This document shows, in pieces, positions 30,391 through 40,347 of a stretch of 64,000 nucleotides of DNA (the first letter of the stretch is position 1; each line of letters opens with the position of its first letter). A program made the position numbers and the translations under genes. A model generated the notes under the pieces. That model searched no databases and had not been told where the DNA came from. It worked only from the letters and a program-made list of their open reading frames with translations. This DNA is from Blepharisma japonicum (lineage: Eukaryota; Ciliophora; Heterotrichea; Heterotrichida; Blepharismidae): contig CATKHK010000087.1 of assembly GCA_949751835.1 (NCBI GenBank), positions 1 through 64,000 on the forward strand, in the 5' to 3' direction.

Positions 30391-30495
30391 ATTAAAAGAA
30401 ATTTAAAGCATATTAGCTAGGTTTTCATTAATTATTAAATTTATAAAAATTCAAAATAATCATCTGATTACCTTATTGCGTTTTTATATACGTAA

Positions 30496-31209
30496 TTAAT
30501 TTGAGCTATAGCTTGATTCATGAATTTCTTCTACTCTTTGTTCAATTCTCTTTAACTTTTCGTCACAAGTTGCAATCAATTTTGCCCAAAGCATTTTTTC
30601 GTCTTTAGTCAATTGCATTCTCAGCCTTAAAGCTGGAATTTTGTCAGTTTTCGTGCAATTACTCAAATTATATCATCCTTCATATAGATTTTGGTCTTCT
30701 AAGCTCTTTAAGTGAACTTCATGAGTCCCTAATATTTGGTCTCCTTTTAGGCTAGACCTCATAATGACTTTAAACACCACACTTTTATATGACCACAGTG
30801 ACTGTTTAAATTGAATAAATCTATACCAATACGGTCTATATCTATCTGATATATAAGTATCAATTTTCGGACCATTCGGTTCCAAAGAAACTGATACATA
30901 CGGGTTTCCTTGACTTATACAAAACGAATTGCTATAAAAATTCGCGCCTTTTTGCACCTCTATATTCAGCTCTGGTATCTGTGGAACCCCTTGCAAAGCG
31001 TTCTCATGCTTATACTGATATTCCAATTTCTTTCTCTGGAATTGCTTTTTCTTGCTTTCGAGAACATAAATATTTGTTTCATTTTGTACAGAAATTTCAG
31101 TCAGGGCTGTATACGGCACGAATTGAAAATGCTGATCATTTTTGGGGTTAGAGCATGTTATATGCATTTCAAGCTCTTTTTCGCTTGGCCTACTTGTGCA
31201 GTCTCCCAT
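30496..31209 (-). CDS. Myristoylated C2-domain-like protein, 237 aa
   Basis: The frame from ATG 31209 crosses one TGA(Trp) near 30673 (LYEGWYNL) and ends at TAA 30496-30498. N terminus MGDCTS fits myristoylation at Gly2 with Cys4 as a possible palmitoylation site. Residues about 80-185 have the alternating pattern of a C2 domain (ELNIEVQKGANF, NPYVSVSLEP, SVVFKVIMRSS, ILGTHEVHLKSL, WYNL). Ca2+-binding Asp residues are not obvious, so it may bind membranes without calcium. The C terminus is a charged helix. It is the first gene right of the array and is transcribed in the same direction as SAM synthetase. Confidence 0.65.
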
Positions 31210-31240
31210 TTATAAAACGAATTTCTTAGATAAACTTAAT

Positions 31241-32446
31241 TTAATGCTCGTGAGATAAGTCTTTTGGAATTTCCCAAGTAAAATCAGCCTCTTCTTCCCT
31301 GCCGAAATGCCCATATGCAGCGGTTTTTTGGAAAATTGGCCTATTTAAAGCTAAGTCTCTGATAATGCAGCCTGGTCTTAAATCGAAATTTCTATAGACG
31401 ATTTGCAATAAATCGTGGTCAGTCTTACCTTTTCTGACAGTCCCATAAGAGTCGACGTGGACTGAGAGAGGATGGGCTACACCAATTGCGTAGGAGACTT
31501 GGACTAAAACTCTGTCACAGAATCCGCCTTTTACAAGTGACTTAGCGACCCATCTGGCAGCATAAGCTGCAGATCTATCCACTTTTGTAGGGTCTTTTCC
31601 TGAGAAAGCTCCTCCACCATGAGCACCCCATCCTCCATAAGTGTCTACGATAATTTTTCTCCCTGTAAGCCCTGCATCTCCATGTGGTCCGCCAATAACA
31701 AATCTTCCTGAAGGATTTAAATGATAAATAGTTTTATCGTCTAAATATTGAGCTGGAACGACTGGTTTAATAACGTGTTCTTTGAGCTGTTGCTGGATTT
31801 CTTCTAATGACACATCTGGGTCATGCTGGGTTGATATGACAATTGTATGGATTCTCAATGGGACTACTCTTCCTCCTTCATGCCTATACTCCACAGTCAC
31901 CTGGGTTTTCCCATCAGGTCTCACCCACCCTAAAAGTCCATTTTTCCTAACCTCAGTAAGTCTATATCCCAGCTTACTTGCGAGCAAATGGGACAATGGC
32001 ATACACTCAGGTGTCTCATTTGAGGCATAGCCAAACATATGACCTTGGTCTCCTGCGCCAATTTCTTCGACAGCTTTATTTATATGAACTGCTTGGGCAA
32101 TATCAGGGCTTTGGCCTTCAATTGCAACCATTACTTCGCAGGTGTTATAATCTAAGCCTTTGTCGACATGGTCATAGCCAACTTGTTTTATGGCGTCTCT
32201 GACGACTTGTTCATAATTTACGTTGGCTGCCGAAGTAATTTCGCCAAAAATCATGATGAAATTGGTCTTGGCACAGGTTTCGCAGGCCACTCTGGAATTT
32301 GGGTCCTGGGAAAAGCAAGCGTCGACAACAGCGTCTGAAATTTGGTCACAGAGCTTGTCTGGGTGACCCTCGTTAACGCTTTCAGAGGTAAAGAGGAAGT
32401 GGCCTTCTGGAAGTTCAGCTATGTTAGTTATAAACTCCGAGCTCAT
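31241..32446 (-). CDS. MAT: S-adenosylmethionine synthetase (methionine adenosyltransferase), 401 aa
   Basis: Catalyses ATP + methionine to S-adenosylmethionine in the cytosol. Family signatures are present: [17 protein letters not shown] near the N terminus, the hexapeptide-type motif [12 protein letters not shown], and the P-loop-like [33 protein letters not shown] and [13 protein letters not shown] follow near the end. Length is typical of eukaryotic enzymes. GC is higher than in neighbours, consistent with strong expression. No in-frame TGA. Confidence 0.97.
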   Translation of the reverse strand: MSSEFITNIAELPEGHFLFTSESVNEGHPDKLCDQISDAVVDACFSQDPNSRVACETCAKTNFIMIFGEITSAANVNYEQVVRDAIKQVGYDHVDKGLDYNTCEVMVAIEGQSPDIAQAVHINKAVEEIGAGDQGHMFGYASNETPECMPLSHLLASKLGYRLTEVRKNGLLGWVRPDGKTQVTVEYRHEGGRVVPLRIHTIVISTQHDPDVSLEEIQQQLKEHVIKPVVPAQYLDDKTIYHLNPSGRFVIGGPHGDAGLTGRKIIVDTYGGWGAHGGGAFSGKDPTKVDRSAAYAARWVAKSLVKGGFCDRVLVQVSYAIGVAHPLSVHVDSYGTVRKGKTDHDLLQIVYRNFDLRPGCIIRDLALNRPIFQKTAAYGHFGREEEADFTWEIPKDLSHEH

Positions 32447-33101
32447 ATTTATATCTGAATTATTTTTTCACCTAAGATGAAAATAATGCTATAGCTGTTA
32501 TTTATGATTAAGATATTTTATAATTAGCGAGAAATCAATATATAAAAATCTCTATATAAGCGTCTAAGTATGATTTAGAGTTTGATAAATTTTATTTGTT
32601 AATTTATATAATTATCATTAGCTTATGGGAAATTAATTGATAATATAAGATAGTTAATGATATTTTCTGGCTGTTTTACAATCCTTCTATAATTTTTTTT
32701 CCAGATTATTGAGATGGATTTTTTATAAATATAGCCGTTTTTATCATAAATAGCAAATAATTAAATTTTAGTCCGACAAAATAAAAATGCCTCTTAATAC
32801 AAATTTGAATTTTATTTATATACTTAGAGGTAAATTAACGTTATTACCTCTTTTAATGTATAAATAATTAATTAATTACATCTTTTAGTGCATGAATTAA
32901 TTACTTAAATAATTAATATTTTCTATACTAAAATTAGCTTTATTATCACCTTCTCTATGCAAGTTGCCCTTTGTTGATGGAACAAACCTAATATTCAGAC
33001 TTAAAAACCCAATGGTCAATCATTTTAATTTTTGAGTTCCTTTTAAAAATGGCGATAGTAATTCTATGAATTTTTTTTTTAAAATATTAGGAATTAATTA
33101 A
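32447..33101. other. AT-rich intergenic gap
   Basis: About 650 bp upstream of the SAM synthetase gene and 3' of the methyltransferase pseudogene. I see no supported ORF or RNA gene. Confidence 0.6.
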
Positions 33102-34021
33102 CTAAACTGCTGTTGCGCTGATAATGTTAAATCTAGTTGATGAAATTGCTAGCACACTATCAAGTCTAAGGCCTATTTCAGCTAATAATGCTTCAAACTG
33201 CTCCTTCGTTCTCTTTTTCCATTTAAAAGCGCCATCATATAAATATCTGCCATTCTGGCACTAAGATAAAGCTCATTTGATCGACTCATGACGCTATCTA
33301 TTATTTTCAGTTGTTTTCCTGTCTCTAAACCCCTCCTGAAATTTTGCAAAATTTTTTGCAATTTTCATGATCCCAATCATGCAAAATTAGCTTCATAAGA
33401 ATGCGGCAAATCCTTCAGGGACACTATCAAAAAAGCTTCCTGAATTACACCAAATTTTCCTTGTAAATCGTGATCTACGAATTTTTTATTTGTTTTGGAT
33501 GTGATTTCTTCCAGGTCATGAACTGCATCTGATATGTGAGGATTCCACCTAAATAGCTCAATGAGAAGTGAGCCGTCTCCACCATCTACATCAAGCACCT
33601 TCTTTAAGCCTGAGAGATCCACTATTTTATAACCGTCTCCAGCGGTCAAAGTGAAAGTCGACATAAATTTTTGAAAAACTGGAAGGTCTCTGGGTGAGCT
33701 CCAAGGTACTCAAAATAGCACATTCAAAGTGTAGCTCGGTAGCTGACGTATGCTGCTTTACTGATTCAGGGAATTTTGCTAATGGTTCAACCTCCAAGGG
33801 ATTCTCCAAGCCATCATGCCATCGTGTTGATTTTCTCATCCAACAAATTTCTGACATTGAATAATTTGACTAGCAGCAAGTTTCATGGTTAAATCACAAG
33901 AATCCCAAAGGCTTTAAAGCAAGGAACTTCTAGATCAACAATTATATATAGCATCATAGCGATTTGAGGGCCCATGAAGTTTGTTAGATTTTCCCAAAGT
34001 TAGCTGGTTTGTCTCCTTCCA
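33102..34021 (-). pseudogene. O-methyltransferase pseudogene (HIOMT/ASMT-like)
   Basis: Across three minus-strand frames I can follow a plant/animal-type small-molecule O-methyltransferase. There is a dimerisation-type N terminus (FMGPQIAMMLYIIVDLEVP), the region before the SAM site (EYLGAHPETFQFF), the SAM motif KVLDVDGGDGSLL (usually DVGGGxG), KLILHDWDHENC, IIDSV, ARMADIYMM, and the C-terminal FEALLAEIGLRLDSV. At least four frameshifts or stops interrupt it, for example at 33660 and 33320. Start near ATG 34021, stop TAG 33102-33104. Total length (~306 codons) is slightly below the family norm. Clearly non-functional as sequenced. Confidence 0.82.
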
Positions 34022-34182
34022 TTTTTTAATAATGACAATTATGAAATTTATTAACTCTAACTAATTAATTGTTGAATTGAAAAATAGCAAGTTTTTTTTA
34101 TTAAGAATTATATTACAATCTTTAGAGTCTTTGTAACAAAATTCTTTATAGTGCTTATTCCTTCTTTCAAAATTTCCAATAA

Positions 34183-34926
34183 ATGGAAGCCATCAAGAAA
34201 ATTACAGATCTCCGAAAAGCTGTATTTAAAATCCGTATTTCAGGCACCATAACAGGCAAAACTCTTGATAAGTTAAATAAAGATTTGCAAAGACAAAGTT
34301 GGAGATCCCCAGTAGCCTTGGCTATAGTAGTCAATTCTCCAGGAGGTAGTGCAGCCCAAAGTTCTTTAATCCGCCAGCGTCTATTAGCATTTTCTAAGCA
34401 TCATCACATCCCAATTTATGCTTTTGCTGAAGACATTGCTGCATCAGGAGGATATTATGTAATGTTAGCTGCAAATGAGCTATATGCAACATCTGGGTCC
34501 TTAATAGGAAGCATAGGGGCTAGATTCAGTTTATTTGGGATTAAAGGACTAGCAGCAAAATATGGGATTGAGCGTAGAAGTTGGGCTACTTCACCTTTAG
34601 ATTTAGATGAAAGAATTGACCCATTAAAAGAGCTGAAGCCTGATACCCAGAAATGGCTTGAAGGATTAATAAAAGAAACTGGAAGCGAATTTAAGTCTGT
34701 AGTGGACGAAGCTAGGAAAGAAAAAATAAAGGTAGAAAATACTAAAAAAGACGAAATTCTTTATAATGGAGATGTTTTTATAGCAGATGAATCCATAAAG
34801 CATGGATTAATTGATAAACTTGGGGTCTGTGATGAAGTCATGAAAGAGATATTTCCAAAATATCAAATATTAGATTTGTCGAAAGTTTCTAAGTTCCAGA
34901 GGATTTATCAATCTATTTTGGGATAG
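34183..34926 (+). CDS. S49-family (SppA/SohB-like) serine peptidase, 247 aa
   Basis: A compact single-domain signal-peptide-peptidase-type (S49) enzyme. NSPGGSAAQS corresponds to the oxyanion-loop region, DIAASGGYYVMLAA contains the nucleophile Ser, and GSIGARFSL followed by Lys residues of FGIKGLAAKYGIE fits the general-base region about 50 residues downstream. The C-terminal NGDVFIADESIKHGLIDKLG is a family hallmark. No transmembrane segment or clear targeting peptide, unlike bacterial SppA; the size resembles SohB-type or organellar homologues. Substrate and location unknown. It is divergent from the methyltransferase pseudogene. Confidence 0.88.
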   Translation: MEAIKKITDLRKAVFKIRISGTITGKTLDKLNKDLQRQSWRSPVALAIVVNSPGGSAAQSSLIRQRLLAFSKHHHIPIYAFAEDIAASGGYYVMLAANELYATSGSLIGSIGARFSLFGIKGLAAKYGIERRSWATSPLDLDERIDPLKELKPDTQKWLEGLIKETGSEFKSVVDEARKEKIKVENTKKDEILYNGDVFIADESIKHGLIDKLGVCDEVMKEIFPKYQILDLSKVSKFQRIYQSILG

Positions 34927-35445
34927 TTTAATATTCTTAATAATAAAATAATTTTCTAGAAATTTATATAGAGTTTTGATATAGAAATAGCATGATAGAA
35001 ATAAAAGAAAATGCTGCTGCAATTATTTATAATAAATTTCTAAACTTATAATAAATATATATTAATTCATTTTTATTCATGATATTTCTTAGCATAAGTA
35101 TAAATTGTAGCCTAACAGATTTCTTGAATTATTACTGAGAACATTATTATTTTACCTGAAATAGAAAACTACGCGTAATTGATCATGAAAAGCAAATATT
35201 TTGATAATGGCTTTTTAGGTATTAAAAAAATCTGTTTAGTTTATATAGATATAATAATTAATAATAAAATTTTTCAACTCTCTAAAATCGGAAATTAATC
35301 ATTTTAGAACTATAATAAACGTTTTCCGCAAAATCTGATATACCAATTATCCACATAAATCGGTTTCTGATCTAATGTGTTTTTTTTCTTCCATTTTATT
35401 ATTCAGTAATGCAAGTGAGTAATCTTCGTTTATTAAAATATTAAT
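34927..35445. other. AT-rich intergenic gap
   Basis: About 520 bp between two plus-strand genes. Nothing beyond AT-rich sequence is recognised. Confidence 0.6.
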
Positions 35446-35949
35446 ATGAAGGACGTTATTTACGAATGCAAAGCTCCAGGCTGCTCAAGCACTTATGCAA
35501 GTGAATTAAACCTCAAGCGACATATAGATGCTTATCACACCGAAAGCAAAAAATTCCAATGCAATTTTTGCATGAAAATTTTGTCTTCAAAGCAAAATTT
35601 AAAAGAGCATACCTTTACTCACTCTGGAGAAAAGCCTTATGTATGTAAAGAACCGGGATGCGGAATGAAATTCCGCCAAGGAAGCCAGTTATCGTCACAT
35701 AAAAGAGTTCATGTAGCAATCAAGGCTTATACGCATAAAGAAAGCACAATTACGAATAAAGGGAAAGAAACATATATCAAGTTGACCCAGTGAATAGATA
35801 AATCAAACTTTTACCAGCCAGAACAAGATTTGCCGGTATTGCAAACTTATGAGGGGTTTAGCTATATGTTACCTCCTATATCTGAGCCACAAGGGTTTTG
35901 CACTCTTCCCGCAGCTATATTCGGTAGTCAATTGTTCAATCATAAATAA
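35446..35949 (+). CDS. C2H2 zinc-finger protein, three fingers, 167 aa
   Basis: Three classical fingers occupy residues ~7-92: CKAPGCSSTYASELNLKRH, CNFCMKILSSKQNLKEH and CKEPGCGMKFRQGSQLSSH. Fingers 1 and 3 have the C-x4-C spacing and finger 2 C-x2-C; the linker HSGEKPYVC precedes finger 3. The pattern resembles TFIIIA or ZNF-type DNA/RNA-binding proteins. One TGA(Trp) near 35791-35793 extends the protein 52 residues past the apparent stop into a Pro-containing tail ending at TAA 35947-35949. Likely nuclear. Confidence 0.88.
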
Positions 35950-36188
35950 ATTAAAAATTGCTTATATTTTAACTTTTCTTTTAATTTTAGAATTATTTTA
36001 AATAGCTCTTAATTGAACTTTCCAGAAAACTAAAAGTAATAAACAAAAAATTATTAAAGAAAAATTATCAGTAATTTACAGTGAAAGAATATTGTATTTA
36101 TTTAAATTTCTCAGCAATTAAAAAACTAGCAATTTCTTTGATAATGTGTTTTTAATAAATGCTTATAATCTACTTAAATTGACTAATC

Positions 36189-37370
36189 CTACCAGAGAAA
36201 CCCAATATTCTTATACGGTTTAAATACAAAAATACTAAGCGTAGCTAGATTTATGAAGTAAAGTGCAAGAATCCTAATCCTTGAAAATTTTGTTCTTGTT
36301 TGCATCAAAAATGTCACAATTGGAGTAATAAAATATCTAAATTCTAGAAGTGGAGCAGGAACTAAAACTAAACAACTGCAAAAAATTCAAATAAAATAGC
36401 GCATTGAATTTTCAGCTCTAAAAAATAAATAAATAAAGGAAATTTCAAATAAAATTGGGAATAAATAAAGATAAGGCTTCAAAATATTTTTCCAAATATA
36501 AAAAGTATAATGGGTATTATCTGCAATAATAAAAGGATGCTCATATGTAAAATATGTAACGCCAAGGCTTATTAAAATAAGCCATAAAAATAACAGCACA
36601 TTTTTTAATTGCTTTAATGCTTTTATCCACATTTTTGGGTCATAATCTGTATATAAAGCCATTATTAAAGCTAAATAGCATATTTGGGTAAAATGAAAAA
36701 CAGGTATATGATTTTCCCTATCACCTACAGCTATTCCTTTATTGACAATAAGAAAAGCAATAAATAATATCAGCAATAAAATAAAAGGAAAATAAGCTTG
36801 TATTATTGAATATTTTTGCTTCCAAATTGATTTTATATTTTGAGATAACGAAGGGCCTAATCCAGCAGAAATCTCAATCAGCACAAAATATCCAATCCAT
36901 ATAATATTAGTCTGTCTGCAAATTATTGAAAAAAGCCCAATAAGCGCTGATAGCTTATTTTTCTTACTTTTTAAGAATAAATAAGACAGAAGAATTGATA
37001 ATAAAGCTGCATTATCAGTGTAGTATAAGCATCCTGATAAAAATAAAGGTGGATAAAGCATAATTATCTCTGATGTTTTTGGATCTTTTAAGAATTTTAA
37101 TAAATACCAGCACAACCCTCCAAATAGTGCATTTATCAGTCTTGAGGCAAAAACTAAGCCAAGGACTTTATGGATTGGAAAAACTTGAAGTATTAGTCAT
37201 GATGCAATATAAAGGCCTGGCAAAGTTGTAATTTTATCATCCCAGGTTGTGAAATCTCAGTTTAAATACGTGCCTAATTGCTTTATGTGAAAAATTTCAT
37301 CCATATAAGGCTCAGGGTATTTCCACGACACTAAAATAGATCCTGCAACCTGCAACAGAAGAAGTGCCAT
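36189..37370 (-). CDS. ALG10: ALG10/DIE2 alpha-1,2-glucosyltransferase, 393 aa
   Basis: ER-membrane enzyme that adds the terminal glucose to the dolichol-linked oligosaccharide in N-glycosylation. Starting at ATG 37370 the frame includes PYMDEIFHIKQ, NWDFTTWDDKITTLPGLY (first W is TGA), the family motif RQTNIIW, and HPFIIADNTHYTFYIWK near the C terminus. It has many transmembrane segments. Four in-frame TGA codons are read as Trp. Length is slightly under the yeast and human enzymes (~470), mostly from shorter loops. Stop is TAG 36189-36191. Confidence 0.95.
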
Positions 37371-37548
37371 TTATTTAAGCAAAATTTTCAAAAAATATTT
37401 TTGTCTTCTGATATAGCTAATTCCCATAATAAATAGAATTTCATTAACCGAAAGGGATCCTGCTTCATCTCCTTTTGGATCTCATCTTCCATCAGGGACA
37501 ATATATAAAACCTCTTATCCTAGGACTGCTTCAGCGCGATCATTTTCT

Positions 37549-37809
37549 ATGAGATCTCCAATTAAAAAAGTCTACCGAGAACAATTAAAATACTCTTCAA
37601 AATCTAACCTATCTCTATTTCCAAGCCTCAAGCAAGCTTCTGGGCTTATTTCTAAACCAAAATATTTAGCTCCTCCAATAAAAAGCTCAACTTCAACCAA
37701 AATTCATCAAAATCTTGCTCCTGCACCTTCTCTACCCTTATCCAGACTTCCACCTACAATTTTACCTCCTAAAAAGCCTCGAAAAAAACCTCCAATACTA
37801 ATTAACTAA
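37549..37809 (+). CDS. Small basic Pro/Ser-rich hypothetical protein, 86 aa
   Basis: The first ATG in the frame is at 37549; stop TAA at 37807-37809. The C terminus is Pro/Lys-rich (PPTILPPKKPRKKPPILIN). The same frame is open and looks coding upstream to about 37430 (SPFGSHLPSGTIYKTSYPRT), but I find no ATG or 15-nt intron there, so the true 5' end is unresolved. No domain recognised; probably disordered. Convergent with CAF1. Confidence 0.5.
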   Translation: MRSPIKKVYREQLKYSSKSNLSLFPSLKQASGLISKPKYLAPPIKSSTSTKIHQNLAPAPSLPLSRLPPTILPPKKPRKKPPILIN

Positions 37810-37851
37810 AAAAATGTATTATCTAGTAAAACTAGCCAAATAGTCTTGACC

Positions 37852-38700
37852 CTAATCAGTCTGCGTCAAACCACAGATTGTATTTGCATATTTTTCCAAC
37901 TCAAATCCAGAAAATTCTTCATTCTTAATTGTGATAAAAGTTTCAAGCGTTACCAAGCTATCACTTCCAGCTTGATGCATTCTTCCGTATCGCTTCACTC
38001 CTACCTCTTCTGCAATTCTATTTAGTCCTCCTCTGAATTTATCAATTCCTTGCACCATGAATTTAATATCATAAAAAATTGGGAAATACACTGAAAGTTG
38101 CTTATAAAATTCGTCTTGAGTTTCAGGCAATTTTAGGTTTGTAGCTGCTTTGAGTAAGTAAGCAAAGTCATAGCCGCTATGAAAAGTTATGTATGTTATG
38201 TCTTCATTTAGACATAACCCAGAGACTGTAAAAAGTTCTGAAAAATCAAAATGAGAAATACCATTCGTCGCATGCATGTCAAAATCTATTCCAGACTGAC
38301 GGAGTAGCTGAATTGAGTCTTCTGAGTACGCGTCTAGATTTAAATCAAACTCAAAATTGAATTGCCACGTGCACACGCCAGGTGGGAAATTCCCTTGGCC
38401 ATCTGATAAAGTAATGCCTACTTGGATAAGTTTTAGACGGTCTACGTTGTGGCGAATGTTTTGATACTGAATATCTTTCAACTCTCCTTGAGCTTTGACA
38501 ATAATTCCAGGAAATTCTGTGTCCATGGCCACCAAAGGATAATTTTCAAGCAGTCTTGAAATTGCGAGAATTTCGGACTTAAGATTATGCTTTCATACAT
38601 TTTTTATCATTGACTCGCTTTGCTGAGGAGGGATGAACTTAAAGGATAAAGGCTCAAATGCAGGAGTGCTTGGGTTCAATAAGGACATATTTGCAAACAT
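37852..38700 (-). CDS. CAF1: CAF1/POP2 (CNOT7) deadenylase, 282 aa
   Basis: 3'-5' exoribonuclease subunit of CCR4-NOT that shortens mRNA poly(A) tails. DEDD residues are visible in VAMDTEFPG, FHSGYDFAYLL and HQAGSDSLVT. The conserved N-terminal helix IKNVWKHNL uses TGA for its invariant Trp. The conserved domain begins at Met 38610. The frame and coding-like composition continue upstream to ATG 38700 (MFANMSLLNPSTPAFEP), which I chose; 38688 and 38610 are alternatives. Length is close to animal CNOT7 (285 aa). Confidence 0.92.
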
Positions 38701-39173
38701 TTTGAATATGGGTTTATTAGAGATTCTTATTGACTGGCAGATTAATTTAAATTCAGCATTTTTGTGGATTTTTATCTGTTTTTTTTATTTCTTATATTAT
38801 TCATTTATAGATAAAAATTCAGATTTTGGTTAATAAGAAGATGATTTATTTTTAAATATTTAAATTTGATTTAGGTAGGATAAATAACTGAAATTTATTA
38901 AAATCAACTTCGAGCTATTTTTTATGCACAATCCTTAAAAATTATTTAAAAAATGTAACTGCTGGCTTTCCTAAGTCAGAAATTTCTATATTGATAAAAA
39001 TTAATAATTAGCAATAGCATAAATTTTATCATAGAAATATATTATGTTAAGAACTTTGCGTATAATTATTCTAGAAACTATATATTTTTAACTTTGAGCT
39101 ATTCCCATTTTAATTCGTAATTTCCAGTGATCTGGTTAGTAATTACATAATGAATAAATTGATCAAAAATTAA
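38701..39173. other. Divergent intergenic region CAF1 / coiled-coil gene
   Basis: About 470 bp, AT-rich past 38760. A 66-codon plus-strand ORF at 38633-38833 overlaps the CAF1 5' end and looks like a shadow. No other content. Confidence 0.55.
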
Positions 39174-40337
39174 ATGCAAACTTCGTATGTCTATGGCCAA
39201 ACAAAAAATTTTATCATTTCTTTTGACGAAGACAATCCTCCAGATTTAACTCAGAATTCTGAGAAAAGTAAATTAAGTCCAATGCCAAGCTATTACAGCT
39301 CTCTTCCTCCTATTTCCTCTAATAAATCTTTCATAAGACAGAAAAAGATCCCAAAACACTCTAAAAAGAAATTAAAAAAGGCTAATAAAGTAAAATATAT
39401 CACTAAGAAGTTGTATGATCAAGAAATGGAAAAAATGCATCAAAGATCAAATAGTTACAACGGAATGAACTATCAAGATGAGCACATTAAAGGCGAAATT
39501 ATAAGGCTAAGGCAGAATAAAAGTAAAACAAAAGATCAAAATTCAAATGTGAGCAGCATTTATAATATTTCTATGTCCATGATTAATAAAAGAAATTTTG
39601 GGTTTAATGAAAATTTGCATAGAAAACAGAGCTCAATGCCATTATTTTTAATATCACCAATGGATATTGAAAATCCAATTTTTCATAACGATAACTCAAA
39701 CAATATTTCTGGAATTAAAGATCAGAAATTAGATACCCAAGCTTATGAGCTTAATAAACTGCGACACGCAATGACTAATATTATAACCAAAGAAGAAGAA
39801 GATTTACACAACTTAAAAGAGCCTGAAAGCCAAAAAAGCAATTTTTTGCTTGATTTGAAGCCCATTTTCAGAAGACTGATAAGTATTGTTATGAAAGCAA
39901 AAATCCATAATGAGCTTAATGAATCTGAAAAAAGAAAATTAATTGAGCAGTACAAAAACCACTTAAAAGAATCAGACGATAAAATCAAAGTTATTGTTGG
40001 AACTTTATCCATTTTAGAAGAAAATTTAAAAGATTCAAAAATCCAATTCCATGACTTAAAAATCGAAATGCTGAAGAAAAAAATCGAGCAATACAAAGAA
40101 GCTTTAAAAATCTTTCAAATCACAAGAGAAAAACTAAAAGACGCAATCAAACTTTTTAAGGCAAATTTTAGAAAAGAGGCGCTGCAGAAAACTTTTAATG
40201 TTTTTAATTTCACTAATGAGTATGACGATGTAAATACCACTGTAAATAACCCAGAAAAGAAAAAAACTGATGCAAAACAAGAAGAAAATAAATTCAGAAG
40301 GGGAAAGATAAGTCTTGCAGATTTTATGAAAATGTAA
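39174..40337 (+). CDS. Coiled-coil hypothetical protein, 387 aa
   Basis: One uninterrupted frame. The N-terminal ~190 residues are Ser/Asn/Lys-rich and probably disordered, including a basic tract KKIPKHSKKKLKKANKVK that could be a nuclear or microtubule-binding signal. Residues ~215-345 are heptad-rich coiled coil (long K/E helices). The C terminus RRGKISLADFMKM is a short conserved-looking motif. No family recognised. Convergent with MSH4; the stops lie about 10 bp apart. Confidence 0.75.
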   Translation: MQTSYVYGQTKNFIISFDEDNPPDLTQNSEKSKLSPMPSYYSSLPPISSNKSFIRQKKIPKHSKKKLKKANKVKYITKKLYDQEMEKMHQRSNSYNGMNYQDEHIKGEIIRLRQNKSKTKDQNSNVSSIYNISMSMINKRNFGFNENLHRKQSSMPLFLISPMDIENPIFHNDNSNNISGIKDQKLDTQAYELNKLRHAMTNIITKEEEDLHNLKEPESQKSNFLLDLKPIFRRLISIVMKAKIHNELNESEKRKLIEQYKNHLKESDDKIKVIVGTLSILEENLKDSKIQFHDLKIEMLKKKIEQYKEALKIFQITREKLKDAIKLFKANFRKEALQKTFNVFNFTNEYDDVNTTVNNPEKKKTDAKQEENKFRRGKISLADFMKM

Positions 40338-40347
40338 TATTGTTATT

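Larger units (their letters stand above)
6800..30490 (+). repeat. Tandem array of P-F-W gene cassettes
   Basis: A block of roughly 24 kb made of divergent copies of one unit of about 1.5-2 kb. The unit order is: relic of the CSB 3' end, minus-strand gene P, divergent promoter, plus-strand F-box-like gene F, then small plus-strand gene W. F copies start at 7560, 9710, 11904, 13634, 15213, 17761, 19255, 21392, 22935, (fusion 24203), 25652, 27421 and 29038. Short CSB-tail relics are visible near 14981, 16031, 16961, 19174, 22818, 27080 and 28892 and correspond to CSB positions about 6598-6655. High identity between copies with local deletions points to recent unequal exchange. The leftmost units (F1, F2) lack W and instead carry longer CSB relics. 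Confidence 0.92.

Noticed and set aside
6800-30490. Array as a CRISPR or bacterial gene cluster
   Set aside because: Repeats are whole eukaryotic genes with a ciliate code; no short regular spacers.
31782-32202. Plus-strand ORFs opposite SAM synthetase
   Set aside because: Antisense shadows of a strongly conserved gene.
38633-38833. 66-codon ORF with a hydrophobic C terminus
   Set aside because: Overlaps the CAF1 5' coding extension on the opposite strand; no start context or homology.
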